This document shows positions 1-10,960 of a stretch of DNA of 64,000 bases, in pieces (within the stretch, counting starts at the first letter, position 1; each line of letters opens with the position of its first letter). The stretch is from Quillaja saponaria (lineage: Eukaryota > Streptophyta > Magnoliopsida > Fabales > Quillajaceae). The stretch spans positions 12,247,532-12,311,531 of the forward strand of contig CM055617.1 in NCBI GenBank assembly GCA_029379385.1, read 5' to 3'. The position numbers and the translations under genes are program-made. The notes beneath the pieces were generated by a model that was not told the DNA's origin, made no database searches, and saw only the letters and a list, made by a program, of their open reading frames with translations.

Positions 1-640
1 AAATCTACCCATGTGAGAAATGCTTTTGAGATGTCTGTTTAAATGCTGAAATGGCAATTGAAATTGAATGTCCCTGCAAATTTAGCTATAACAGTGGTCC
101 TTAATTCGAATGGTTAAATACCATGATCCTGAACATGTTAGTCTTGTAATTGAGTCAACCAGAGGTTTCATCGGAGGACCTTGGAGGCATGAAGAATTGC
201 TTACAGGGATTGAAGTTATGTGTCTCTCCTTGACAAGCCTATGGTGGAGCACATTATAGTGAAAAGGTTCTCGGCATTAATAAAGAGATGAAGTGAAAGG
301 GGAAGGAACTGAATGTAATTCTCTACAATACTATGTTCTCCCCATGTGCCATAGTCAGTTGCACATGGGTATTTAATATAGAGAAGCAGCATTCGTGTGA
401 CAATATTTATTCTACTTGGAATTTAAAAGTTGTTGGGAATTTAGTTGAACTATAGTGGTATTGAATTGCGTGGAAATGCTTACGAACTGCTTGTTGAAAT
501 GCTGGTAGGGAAATTAAATTTTCCTGCATCTCTAGCTATGATAGACGCATATGGAAGGGTGGGATTCTTGGCTAGATGCTTAATTGTTTCTGAAAAGATG
601 AAGGTTCTAGGTGATTAATCTAACCTTTCCATTTCACTAG
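1..640. other. No recognisable gene
   Basis: No open frame of useful length and no recognisable protein motif is visible. The stretch is less AT-rich than the later intergenic DNA and may be decayed coding or transposon sequence running into the chaperonin pseudogene, but nothing supports a specific call. Confidence 0.4.
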
Positions 641-819
641 CTTCTTAAGAGTTCAGTTGATTGACAAGTTAGCTAAGCAGGAGGTAATAGTTGAACACCA
701 CTGGAACTATTGCACCATTAATTATTCTTGGAAGTCCATGCATCAACTAACCAAGCCATGGCTTATTCCCCAACCTCCATTTATGACTTTTTTGACCAAT
801 CATTCATTTGCCAAAAGAC

Positions 820-1430
820 CAACTTTACCTCCTTTTCTAAACCCAAGACCAATTACCAAGGAGTTGTGCCTTAACCATGATGGGTTGACTACAAGGAAAC
901 TTCAGGTAGGGGTGCACTTAGTGGCAGAGCAGCTTGAATTACATTAGGTCCTAAAGGAAGGAATGTTCTATTGTAAAACAAATATGGGCTACCCAAGATA
1001 GTGAATGATAGAGAAACTGTCCTGGAAGAGATTGAGTTGGAAGGTCCTTTAGAGAATGTTGGAGTTAAATTGGTAAGCAAGCTGGTGCAAAAACAAATTA
1101 CCTCGCTGATGATGGTCCCATTACATCTGTTGTTCTTGCTCATGGCCTATCACTGAGGGTGTTAAGGTTATTGCAACTTCCATGAATCCTATTCAAATTG
1201 CTCGTGGGATTTAGAAGACTACAACAAAACTTGTTTCTGAACTCAAATTGATGTCCAAAGAGGTTAAAGATTATGAGCATGCAGCAATTATGGCAAGGCT
1301 TCAAGTATTTATAGATTATTGGGGGCAAATGCTTTCATGGGAATTTGGGGATGATGTTGTGCCACTTTCTTGGAAGAATGGAAAGTACATATGCAAAGAC
1401 AGTGGAAGAATAGAAAAGGAATTAATCGAA
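820..1430 (+). pseudogene. CPN60B: Chloroplast chaperonin-60 beta-like pseudogene
   Basis: Read across three frames, about 820-1290 follows the N-terminal third of plastid chaperonin 60 beta. A KEL-NHDG-TTRKLQ-GV block near 860-915 is followed by a GPKGRNV-like block near 945-965 and a KIVND-like block near 995. Next come an ELE-P-ENVG-KLV block (1033-1075), a TSVVLAHGL block (about 1125-1150) and NPIQIARGI (about 1185-1212). In the intact protein this region contributes to the ATP-binding equatorial domain of the stromal folding machine. Frame changes and in-frame stops near 945, 975 and 1215 rule out a product. Similarity continues weakly past 1290 to an NGKY motif near 1375-1390. No intron is visible across the recognisable 430 bp, which would fit a processed copy, but this was not tested against a parent gene. 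The beta-4 type subunit is the best match from memory. Confidence 0.75.
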
Positions 1431-2005
1431 GGAGAAAAGTTAAAGACTTCAAAGAGCCTTGCTGAAGCATTTTTTTGCTTGCTTAAGTGCTAAGACAATT
1501 GCATACAAATGACCTTGTTCTAGTAATTCATGATACACCAATCAAATTGAAGGAATTATTGGAGCTTGACATAGGAGGCTTGAATGTTTGGCAAGAGGTA
1601 ATGGAGTTCCTGGTCCATTGGTGGTTAGTTAGTGATCATCATTTTTCATCTATAAATATTGTTTTGGCCAATGTTGATAGTGATGAGGCAGCCGAGAAAG
1701 GGTCCTTAGTTAAAAGATTATATCATCTTGATACCTTGCAATCATGTCAGGCTATTGTTTATAAAACTAATCTGGAGACTCCTGCAACCTTACCATTTCG
1801 ATGGGTTCCTGGATGTGCAATTGCTGATGAGTTGGTTAGACAAGAGGAGCCACAAGTTCATTGTAACTATAGGGACACTGATTACTCTAGCAAACACTAT
1901 CATTTCCAAAAGCATGCAAGTTTTGGTCCTTATACTAGTTGTCTTCATAATTGGAATTTAGATTCTGGTATGGCTTACTTAGACTTCATATTCAACGAGG
2001 TGTGA
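1431..2005 (+). pseudogene. Unidentified coding remnant
   Basis: An open frame at 1487-2005 gives 172 residues of well-mixed composition with motifs such as HDTPIKLKELLEL, WQEVMEFL and LPFRWVPGCAIADELVR. This is unlike the low-complexity frames common elsewhere in the window. The preceding frame (1431-1493) seems to flow into it after a one-base shift. I do not recognise the family. It lies directly downstream of the chaperonin pseudogene on the same strand, but the residues do not match later chaperonin domains that I know. A short A-run follows at 2075-2088. It is likely a decayed gene or captured gene fragment. Confidence 0.35.
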
Positions 2006-2460
2006 GGTTTTAATTCTGTTACTGGTTCAGCTTTGGATAGCTATATGCTTGCTTTCATTGGATCAACTTATTCAAAAAAAAAAAAAAATGTTCTTAAAGT
2101 GACGGTTAAAAGCAACTTCAAGCTTGTAATGGATCAGAGAAGCATGATGACATCAGTGGCATAACCGTGAAGTCAATTATGCTAAGTTTTGCAACCAGCG
2201 TCTTTTATTCAAAACTCATGGAAATCTAAAATGTGAGAAATATCAACTAGGAGAACAAGAAATGGCTAAATGCAAATGGGTGAATCAACTAGGAGATCAG
2301 ATGTTAGTTGCTTTGCTGAGTACAAGATCCTGAAACGCATAAAGTGTTGACTGAAGGTACAATCAAATGGCTCTCTAACAAGCTTGGCTTGGAACTAGGA
2401 GAATTTGTATAGTACACATGTTCCTTCCTAACTAACAAGAGTTATGACAATGGGAGCCAT

Positions 2461-2778
2461 ATGGGGGAAACACTACTAGTTTTTGATGAGTTAGAATGCA
2501 AGAATGAGATTTCCTGCAAGTTTTTTACTGCCATGAAACTGCAGAATCAAGCATTGAAGTGGGTGGATAACAGTGTGAGTTCTCACATTGGTATTCAAGC
2601 TATAATGTGTGAGGTGTATGCCATTAGTTTGGAAGGACTTCAACCTGGACTGACTTTGCCCGGTATGTTCAATTTTCTGAATTTTCTAGTAACACTTGAG
2701 GACAACTGCTGTTTTAAGGGAGGCATTTCTGAGATACTTTTTTATATCAGGAACTGGATTGTAAGAGCAGATACTTAA
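2461..2778 (+). pseudogene. Unidentified 105-residue open frame
   Basis: The frame starts at an ATG and reads through mixed-composition sequence (VFDELECKNEISCKFFTAMK, then LEGLQPGLTLPG). It has ordinary protein character but no family I can name. It lies on the same strand and about 450 bp downstream of the 1487-2005 remnant, so both may come from one decayed gene, with the disrupted stretch 2010-2460 between them. No promoter is visible. Confidence 0.25.
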
Positions 2779-4505
2779 GTGAAGATTATTTTGTATTTTT
2801 CATTAACTTAAGGACTGATGAGATGTCCAGTCTGTATACTATGGCTTTCTACTTAAGCAGGCCTTTGACAACAATTCGTTTTGTCCAGAATTATGAATGA
2901 AACCCCTTCTTTCCCTTGATTCTCTATGTTCTTCCTCTTCTTCCTATTTCTTTCTCTTGCTTTTTGTTTGATTTCCTTTATTATTCCAACAAACTAAAAG
3001 TACCTTACGCTTTTTTCCAGAAACCAATAGTAAATTTAACAATGAAAATAAAAGTATATCTTGTTATTTTGTAGAAAGAGAGGGCATCTCAAAAGAGAAT
3101 GCAGATTTTTTAAGCGCTGAAAAAGAAAGAACCTAATCAGACCAACATGATTGAACAAGACATTGCAAAAAAATTATTGTAATGATTTTTGATATATATG
3201 AACATAAGCATAACTCCATAATTGAATATGACTGCACCAACCAAATCAATAGATGAGTGATAAGATCTAGCGAGAAATCAAGGGTGGACCCAAGACTTTT
3301 TCGTAGCCTGGGTAGAGCTCATACAAATATTTCAATTAAATTAAAATTTTTATTATATATAATTGGCATGATACCAGGTCTTAAGTCTCTCATAGAGTTC
3401 AAATCCTAATCTCTATTTGTACTCAAAAAAATAAAATTATATACATATATATATATAATCTTTATATTTTATAGAAAAATATTTTTATTTAATTTTAAAA
3501 AGTAATATTAGAGAGGTAAAGCACTAAAAGTCAATTAAACTCATATTTTCATCTCTTTGATCTCACCATGGCATAGCAAATGGCCTGAGAGCCCAAAAAA
3601 CCAGTTTGTGGTATACAAAATAAATAAATAAGGCCCACTGGCTGACCTGCACGGCTGCACCCTCCTCGCTGCATGCATACACACATAACACATTGCAGCA
3701 GGCAGCAATACACCACACTGACTTCAAACTCAAAATATTTAAATTACATTACGAAACTTCAAATTAAAAATCAATACAAATAAATCATCCAAACTCCCAA
3801 TTGAAAACCAGTACATATAAATTACATGTTCAAAGTCCAAATATAATCAAACGTAATATAAAAATAAACATGATCATCACCAGCCAACATGTCTTAAGAG
3901 TTAAGACTTGAGAGTTCCTCGCGAACGTCGCTTTTGATCAGTTATCTTCCACACCTGAAAAGTGAAAACACAAGCATGGAAAGTTAGAAAACACAAGATA
4001 AATATACTCAACACTTCATTAAATGTCCATACAAAGGACACATTTTTTAAATGTCCCTTATTTATAGATGACTTGCTTGCTGTTCCAAATATATATATAT
4101 TTATATATTTATGCAGGTTAGCTACTTAGACAACTCTATAATTAGTTTATGACTCTAATTGACAAAAAGACTTTATTTAGCAGAAAACCCACACATTTGA
4201 CAACAACGCATTGTCATTTGGCTGCAACACAGTGACAGCAGCAAGCAGTAAAATATAGGCAGAATCAGCAGGCAACTTTTTGACAAAGAGTCAACAAAAT
4301 AAAGAGAGTAAAAAAGTAAATCTTACATCCTATAGTCAATTATCATAGGATCCTTCTGTTCCTTGTTTGGAATTTGAGGACTCTACTAACAAAAGAACAA
4401 AAAAATATTAAGATATAATAACACAACTATTAAGTACTAAGTATTAGGAGTATAGAGACATTACAAACTAAAAATATAAGTACCTATAATTTCTTTTGAG
4501 TGTAT
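2779..4505. other. AT-rich intergenic DNA
   Basis: No coding signal is seen. A pyrimidine-rich run lies near 2920-2960 and short AT repeats near 3446-3460 and 4088-4105. Around 3290-3435 a segment contains GTTCAAATCC, resembling an internal RNA polymerase III B box, followed by an A-rich stretch. It could be a degenerate SINE, but the A box is not convincing. Confidence 0.4.
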
Positions 4506-6430
4506 CAATTCATCCAAAATTTCTCTAGTCTCAATGGTGTTAGTGGTAGGGCCAAGCCAATTCTACAAACATATAAGGCATTTTACAGTTTCCCAATGCA
4601 ATGAACTTCTTAAATCAAAAAGAACACGCCCCTCAGTGCTAAAAACAGACTCAAAAGTCACAATAGAAACTAGAATTGTTAAAACATCACGAGCAATTAA
4701 AAATAGAACCTTAAACTTGCTAGTATTGGCCTTTCACCATAGAAGAATGTCAAAGTCAACCTTTCCTCTAACTGTGTCCTCATCTAAGTGCATATCCCAG
4801 CTCTGATTTTGCCACTGAATCAACCCTATACCTCTTGTTTGCTTGGCTCCTCCATAGATCAATTGCTCTTGAAAAAATATCTACATCATTCGAGTCTTCA
4901 AGACATGAACCTCTACCTTCACCACTCTCATCATTCTTCTGTTCATCATTCTTTGTAATGATATAACTATAAACTCCATACAATCTCACCAAATTCTCCT
5001 TAGCTTTAAAACTCATATCATATGCAATTTCAGTTGGGCAACAAGATTCAAAAATAAATTGTATGAATCCAAGCTTAAAGCGAGGATCAAGTATTATAGC
5101 AATAAACATAATAGGATTGATCTTCTCAAGATTTCCCCAATACTTATCAAAATTTAGTTTCATTCTATTGGCCATCTTTTTCAACACATCATCTTTGGTT
5201 GCACACCATTTGCTCAATGTCATTTCCACCACACCAATCTTATTGTAACACTCATTTGATGTTACATGCAAAGTTCCTGAAAAGCTCAAAGTAATATCAT
5301 GAAAGACTTTGAGAAACGTAATAAGAAACTCAGCATTTCTCCAATCGCTAGAAGTAGGTGGTCCTTCCTTCCCCCTTTTTTTCTCCACCTTAATGGCACT
5401 ATCATCTTCATTGTCTTCATCTTTCTTGTCTCCATCTTGCTTGTTTTCATCTTCCTTTTCTGTAGCTTGATTGTTTTCATCTTTCTTATCCACTTTAAAC
5501 CATTTCTTATACCTTTCATCTTCGTCTCTCATTACATCAAAAGCATTTTCAAACTTAATGGCACAATCAATCATTACATGAGTGGAGTTCCATCTAGTTG
5601 GAACGTCAAGGCATATCATCCCTTCCCTGTGTATTCCCTCACTTTTCACAAACTTAGCAAATGTGGCATGTCTAGAAGAAGAGGATCTCACGTAAGATAC
5701 CATATTTCGAATTGCAGCAATTAAAGGTTGCAATTCTTTTATTCCATTTGAAACAATTAAATTCAATATATGTGCACAACAACTCATGTGCATGAACTCA
5801 CCTTCTAATATTGCACCACCCCACCTATTTATCTTCTTTTTCAAGTAGTTTTAGTGCCACTGCATTGGCACTAGCATCTTTCACTGTTATAGTGAATACC
5901 CTCTCAATCCCCCAATCTAGAAGGCATTTGTCAATGGCCTTACCAATGTCTTCACCCTTGTGACTATCAACATTACAAAAATTCAAGATTTTTTTGTGCA
6001 AAGTCCACTCATCTCATCATCAATAAAGTGTGCCGTAAATGCCATGTAGCCTAAGTGTTGATTAGAAGTCCAAGTGTCGATTGTGAGACAAACATTTTGT
6101 TTTGATCTAGACAATAACTTCTTCAAATTCTTTCTCTCATCGATATAGCATTTCCAAATATCATTAGCAATAGTGATTCGAGATGGACAATCAAACCATG
6201 GCACTAAGACAGATAACAACCTACGGAATGCAAAGGACTCCACATGTTTGAAAGACAATTCACCAAGAACAATGTATTCAACAATAGCTTTCCTAATATC
6301 ATCTGCACCATGTGGTGGGGCATTGTCCTTCCCATTAGTAGGATGTTTAGGAGGTCTTGTTAAACGCGCAACAATTTCAAGAGGCAGCTCCTCAATTTCA
6401 TGGTCTTCGTTTAATTTGAAATATGCATTA
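4506..6430 (-). pseudogene. hAT transposase pseudogene (RICESLEEPER-like)
   Basis: Reading on the minus strand from 6430, the sequence follows plant zinc-finger-BED hAT transposases. There is a KAIVEYI-like block (about 6290), then FRRLLSVL and CLTIDTWTSNQ (about 6080-6110), the start of the catalytic core. KILNFCNV and HKGEDIGKAI (about 5920-5990) follow in another frame. SCCAHILNLIV (about 5755-5785), DVPTRWNST (about 5580-5610) and NPIMFIAIILDPRFKL (about 5070-5120) lie in the longest frame, 4780-5844. The C-terminal dimerisation block (SVFSTEGRVL, about 4620-4650) is in yet another frame. At least three frameshifts (near 6000, 5840 and 4790) and two stops in the tail make it inactive. The BED finger is not visible upstream of 6430. 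A lysine/glutamate/aspartate-rich insert at residues about 119-158 of the long frame is unusual for the family. Element ends were not found. Confidence 0.88.
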
Positions 6431-6599
6431 TAGACATAAGTTTTAAAGGAAATACAGAAAATGTTGATAAAGAGTGCAGCAAATCATAATATGTAACAAT
6501 GTTGCTAAACATGCTACAACAATGGCTACGTTATGCAAACGAATCTAATGGACTAATGGATCATGTAGCATGCAGGGAGTTTATACCCACATGTTTTTT

Positions 6600-6727
6600 G
6601 AGAAAACCCATAAAATAGCCTTTTTTAAAACATAAATTTAAAATAGACCACTTTTGAAACTAATATTGAAAATGGACCAATTTGCTAACTCACCTGCCAC
6701 ACCAGTTGCCACATCCTCAAGCCTAGG
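6600..6727 (+). repeat. Left terminal inverted repeat of the foldback element
   Basis: This matches the reverse complement of about 9596-9715 with scattered substitutions. A roughly 12-bp segment near 6703-6715 (around ACACCAGTTGCC) is absent from the right arm. It directly abuts the first palindrome unit. Confidence 0.82.
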
Positions 6728-6740
6728 AAAAAAAATAAAA

Positions 6741-7248
6741 TTCATAAACAGTAACTTCATGATCCCAACATACGAAGTTACTATTCATAATTTTTTTTGT
6801 CTTTTTCCGTCCATGTTTTGTTCATTTGTTCATTGTAATTTTTTATTTTTGTCTGGTGAAAAGAAAAAATTTATTTCTTTCCAAAGATTTAAAATATATA
6901 TATATATATATATATATGAACAGTAACTTCGTGAGTTTCATAAGCCTAACCCACGAAGTTACTATTCATTTTTTTGGTTTTTTCCATAAATGAATGCTTT
7001 ATTCATTTATTCCTTGTAATAATTTTTTTTTTCTTATTGAAAGAAATTTTACCCCAAAATTACACCAAAAAAATAAAATGAATGGCAGTGCCGTTATCCC
7101 AACTCACGAAGTTACTGTTCATTTTTATTTTTATTTTTGTTTTGTAATTTTTTTATTTTTTTTATTTTTGTCCAGTCATAAGAAAAAATTTACTAATATA
7201 TATATATATGAACAGTAACTTTGTGAGCCAAACCACGAAGTTACTATT
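6741..7248 (+). repeat. Left palindrome array (four units)
   Basis: Four units at about 6741-6788, 6917-6969, 7080-7122 and 7209-7248 each read as an inverted repeat of AGTAACTTCGTGAG and CTCACGAAGTTACT with a spacer of a few to about 18 bases. The starts are spaced 176, 163 and 129 bp apart. Between palindromes are T-rich sequence and a conserved ATTCATTTATTCCTTGTAAT motif, absent after the first unit. Substitutions differ between units, and the left arm of the third unit is the most diverged. Confidence 0.8.
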
Positions 7249-7837
7249 TTTTTTTTCTTTATTCATTTATTCCTTGTAATTTTCTTTGTTTGTTAACACG
7301 TAAAGTAATGTTAGCATATTCATTTATTGTTGAAACACTTTATAAAGTTAAAATGCTTGAACGAGTAGTAATTATGGATGCAAAAATTATGTGTTTTATT
7401 ATAAAGTAATACTAACATGTCTGCATATTAAGACAATTGTTGAAGATTTAAGTAATAATTTCAGTAAGATAATAATAGATGGATTAGAATTCAATCTATC
7501 TATTAAGTAAGACAATAATAGATGGATTAATTATTTTTTCTTGATAAAACCATTTCTAGGTAAAATCACATTTCCTTTATCAGTGAGTATATATATTTTT
7601 TTCTTTTGTTTTATCAAATAAATTAATTAGTGTACTATTTTTTATAATAATAGATGCATTTAATCCTTAAATTATTAAAAAAAATAAAAATAGTATTGTT
7701 TTGTAAATTTAATTTCATCGAAGATTGAATTATTAAGAAATCAAACTATCCAAATTACAATAAAATTAGGATATAAAAGTATCCAAATTGTGTTGTGAGA
7801 TGTACAATATTTTATATTAATTTCATCTCCTCCATGA

Positions 7838-8010
7838 ATGAGTACCACAAGGTAGGGGTCTCCTATTTCTAGCAGGGTTCCTTCTTGGGGCTCTATCACG
7901 CGACATGTTTTGTTGTATGACCTGACCTATGTCATTTGTCTCACCACCACCTGGTCTATTACTACCTTCGTCATTATATCCAGTGAGATCCTCAGCGTCC
8001 ACATGTCATC
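7838..8010 (-). pseudogene. Possible captured C-terminal coding remnant
   Basis: On the minus strand one frame reads GGGETNDIGQ, then a basic tail RRNPARNRRPLPCGTH, and stops. A short basic tail ending in PPCGTH-like residues resembles the C-terminus of plant mobile domain (MAIN-like) proteins, which are often carried by Mutator-like elements; this is a comparison from memory. The upstream sequence (8,010-8,080) contains three copies of CTCAGC-TCCACATG that break the frame. The rest of the domain is missing, so the family assignment is uncertain. Confidence 0.35.
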
Positions 8011-8489
8011 TAGTATAGTATACATGTATAAGTTGGAACCTCAGCGTCCACATGCCATCCTCAGCATCCACATGAAAAATAAAGAAGGTAGATCCTGTGT
8101 GTTGAAGAATGTGAGAAATGATGAGGAATAAAGAGAGTGCAGAGAAAGGGTATTTGTATAAGTTAGAGGTGAGGAATTTTGATTTGTTGGAGGTGAGAAA
8201 GGGTTTGTGTATAAGTTGGAGGTGAGAATGAGTGAGAAGGGGTGAGAATGATTTATAGAGAGTAAAGGATAATGTTTCATGGGTGTAAAGCAAGAAACAA
8301 AGTATGCAAAAAAAGAAAAAAAAGAAAAACGAATGGTATGCAGAGTTTTGCAAGTAAAGGAAAGGGAAAAAAATAAAGTATGCAAATGAGACAAAATGAA
8401 GAAGAAAAAAAAAAAAAAAGCATGTGACTCCTTTTCTAAGCAAGTGAAGAGAAAAAACAAAATAGAGAAATAAAACAGAGTGTGCTGAA

Positions 8490-8890
8490 TAAAGACTACA
8501 TTTGATTTGGAAAGCACGTATGGTGCAAGTAAAGCATGCATTTACAAAGAAAAAAAACAAAAATTGCATAAAGAGTACTTTTGATTTGGAAAGTATGCAT
8601 GGTATAAGAAAATCATGCATTTACAAGGGAAAAAAAACAAAAAACAAAAAAATAAAAGCATGCACTTACAAGCCTCAAAAAAGGAAAAAAAAAAAAAAAA
8701 AAGAGAGAGAGGAGAAAATACAAGGGAGAAAGTAAAATAAATAAATTAATAAAAGCATGCATTTACGAAAATTAAAAAAAAAAGAACACTACTACTATAG
8801 AAAATCAAGTTTCTGCTATATATATATATTTAAAAAAAAATTACAAGGAAGAAATTTAAAAGTAAAAAATAAAAGCATGCAATTTATCCA
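8490..8890. repeat. A-rich repeats with GCATGCATTTAC motif
   Basis: A segment of about 80 bp beginning TTTGATTTGGAAAG occurs at about 8499 and again at 8579. AAGCATGCATTTAC or a close variant recurs near 8535, 8612, 8656, 8753 and 8872, separated by long A-runs. It lies in the centre of the foldback element. Confidence 0.65.
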
Positions 8891-8904
8891 AAAAAAAAAA
8901 AAAA

Positions 8905-9580
8905 ATAGTAACTTCATGATTTTAACACACAAAGTTATTGTAGTTTTTTTTTTCTTTTTGAGTAATTTTAGGATAAATTGTTTCTCTTGGATAAGGAAAA
9001 AAAATAAAAAATTACAAGGAATAAATGAATAAAGCTTGCATTTATGGAGAAAAAATTAAATAAATAGTAACTTCATAGGTCATGCTCACTAAGTAACTGT
9101 TCATATATTTTTTTTTGGAAAAGGTAAATAAAAAATTACAAAAACAAAAATGAATAATAATTTCATGGGTTAGTATCACAACGTTACTGTTCATTTATTA
9201 TTATTATTTTTGGGTAAAATTTTTCTCGATAAGAAAAAATATACAAAAAAAATTATTATAAGAAATAAATGAATAAAGCATTCATTTATGGAAAAATAAA
9301 ATAAATAAATAGTAACTTCGTGGGTTGGACTCACGAAGTTACTGTTCATATGGTTTTTTTTAAATTTTTTTGGTAAGTGATAATTTTTTCTTCTTCACCG
9401 GACAAAAAAAATAAAAAATAAATATTACAACTAACAAATGAACAAAACATGGATGGAAAAAGACAAAAAAAATAAAATGAATAGTAATTTCATGGGTTGG
9501 ACTCACAAAGTAACTGTTCAAGAAAAAAATTAAAAATGAACAATAACTTCGTGTGTTGGACTCACGAAATTACTATTCAT
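8905..9580 (-). repeat. Right palindrome array (six units)
   Basis: Units lie at about 8905-8943, 9063-9104, 9151-9194, 9308-9349, 9479-9520 and 9536-9580. The unit at 9308-9349 has the cleanest arms. Intervening sequence is the reverse complement of that in the left array: AAGGAATAAATGAATAAAGC-like motifs precede the palindromes here. The array is therefore inverted relative to 6741-7248. Confidence 0.8.
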
Positions 9581-9595
9581 TTTTTTTTTTCCTTT

Positions 9596-9715
9596 CTCTA
9601 GACTTGAGGACGTGGCAGGTAAGTTGAAAAATTTGGTCAATTTTCAATATTAGTTTCAAATATGGTCTATTTTAAATTTATGTTTTAACAAATAGGTCAT
9701 TTAATGGGTTTTTCC
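9596..9715 (-). repeat. Right terminal inverted repeat of the foldback element
   Basis: Partner of the left terminal repeat. It ends GGGTTTTTCC at 9715, followed at once by the 9-bp target-site duplication. Confidence 0.82.
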
Positions 9716-9724
9716 ATGTTTTTT

Positions 9725-9900
9725 GATATGGTGAACTGTTTTGATATTAAACGAGATATCGTGAGTTTGAATACTATTATTTAATTAAGTCAAAACTTCT
9801 TCAAGTCATGTAAAAGTTGCTGCCTGGTGCATGGGATGCTTGCAAGATCTTTATACCCACATTTTCCCATACCCGAATATCAATTAACCAAAAAAAAAGA
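9725..9900 (+). repeat. Possible SINE-like sequence
   Basis: The right flank of the foldback element contains GATATTAAACGAGATATCG, then GTGAGTTTGAATACT, which resembles a tRNA-derived head with a degenerate B box. It ends in an A-run at about 9891-9898. Its 5' part would begin at or before the element insertion. No target-site duplication was identified, so the call is tentative. Confidence 0.22.
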
Positions 9901-10689
9901 TATAGTCTTCAGATTGAGGGCCTCAGTTATTTAATAATAAGAGAAAAAAAAAACTTTAGTTTCTTTTCTTTTCTTTTTTTGGTTATACAAAACACTTCAG
10001 TTTCAAGGACAAGGAAAACTACTACAGAGAAAAGGAAGAAAAGTGAGGAAAGGATATTCGTCCTTTTACTAATATAAAGAAACTAGATAGCCAGGAACCT
10101 AAACAATTTCCTTCTTTTATTTTCCCTGAAAAAAATTCTACTAACTGAAATATTATGCTGTTATATGCAGAATATAGGAGAACATCAATTTTAAAAGGTG
10201 GATGCCCATGTTCAAAAGGGGCAAACATGTAAACAATCAATTTTAACTACTGGTCAAGACGAATTAGCAAAATGACAGCCTTAATTTGCTATTAGTACAA
10301 GTTTGATTATGGCAGAAGCCAGAAATATTACATGAATAAAATTGAACTGAAAGATGTTCAACTCATCAATCATTGGCCAGAAATATGAATTGGGTTTCGA
10401 AGATTATTAGCTAATTCAAAAGTACAAGGGAGTTTTTAATGGCAAATTTGCTAATGAGAAAAGAGCAAGAACAAAATCCACAACCAACAATAACAAACAG
10501 AGTATTTGAAAATAGTGAACTTCGGAATTTCTGGTATGTCAGAACTTAGATTAATTTCAAAATATTGGGGAGGCGAATAAGTTGTGGCAATGGGATAGAG
10601 AGAATAAAAAGCTAAACAGGAAGTAGGAAGAAGAAGACCAGTGCTACTCATGTGAAGCTAAACAGGAAATAACAAAGAGAAATTAGAGA
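9901..10689. other. No recognisable gene
   Basis: The only frame of note is 10451-10651 on the minus strand (66 residues, hydrophobic, no motif). It lies downstream of the candidate leader at 10690-10960 and begins near acceptor-like TTTAG sites, so it could belong to a lost or non-coding transcript. Nothing else is visible. Confidence 0.3.
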
Positions 10690-10960
10690 CTGATACCTCG
10701 ATTGATGGAGAAAATTGACTGGTGCTGCAAACAGAAGAATACCGATCCCAAGTGGGTACTACTACTTTGCAACGGTGTCGCTTTCAGAATGGAAAAAGAG
10801 TGGGTGATGTGAATTGTGAGGACTTCTTGAGTTCTTGTCTGAGACTGAGAGTGAGAAAAAGAGAGAGGAGTACTTGGGGTTTCAAAATTTGGGAATGAGA
10901 AATGAGAGAGGGTCTGACGGAAGTATGAGTCTTGGGTTTAAGTTTTGGGTTATATAGGTT
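10690..10960 (-). promoter_or_regulatory. Possible orphan promoter and 5' leader
   Basis: On the minus strand a TATA-like CTATATAACC lies at about 10949-10958. It is followed by a pyrimidine-rich leader full of TCTC and CTCT runs (about 10930-10800), as in plant 5' UTRs. A GAG|GTATCAG donor-like site lies near 10695. No coding exon could be recognised downstream. It may be the surviving 5' end of a gene broken by the elements at 4.5-9.7 kb, or an unrelated match. Confidence 0.3.

Larger units (their letters stand above)
6600..9715. mobile_element. Foldback Mutator-like element with palindrome arrays
   Basis: The ends are inverted repeats. The left end starts GAGAAAACCCAT at 6600; the right end, read on the minus strand from 9715, starts GGAAAAACCCAT. 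Similarity runs for about 120 bp, including a shared stretch AACATAAATTTAAAATAGAC. A perfect 9-bp direct repeat ATGTTTTTT flanks it at 6591-6599 and 9716-9724, the length expected for Mutator-like transposition. The two arms carry ten copies of a palindrome built on AGTAACTTCGTGAG. Flanking sequence in the left arm is inverted relative to the right arm, so the whole element can fold back. The centre holds AT-rich DNA, a possible captured coding remnant (7,838-8,010) and A-rich repeats. No transposase is recognisable, so it is probably non-autonomous. Confidence 0.85.

Noticed and set aside
1728..1961. 77-residue plus-strand frame
   Set aside because: It is a shadow of the better-composed frame 1487-2005 in another phase.
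3290..3435. tRNA gene suggested by GTTCAAATCC
   Set aside because: No A box at the right distance and no cloverleaf; at most a SINE relic.
8006..8620. 204-residue minus-strand open frame
   Set aside because: It is almost all phenylalanine, serine and leucine encoded by A-rich low-complexity DNA, with overlapping frames equally open.
6741..9580. Regularly repeated palindromes resembling a CRISPR array
   Set aside because: Units differ from each other, spacing is irregular, the two halves are inverted, and the whole lies inside a transposon with a target-site duplication in a plant genome.
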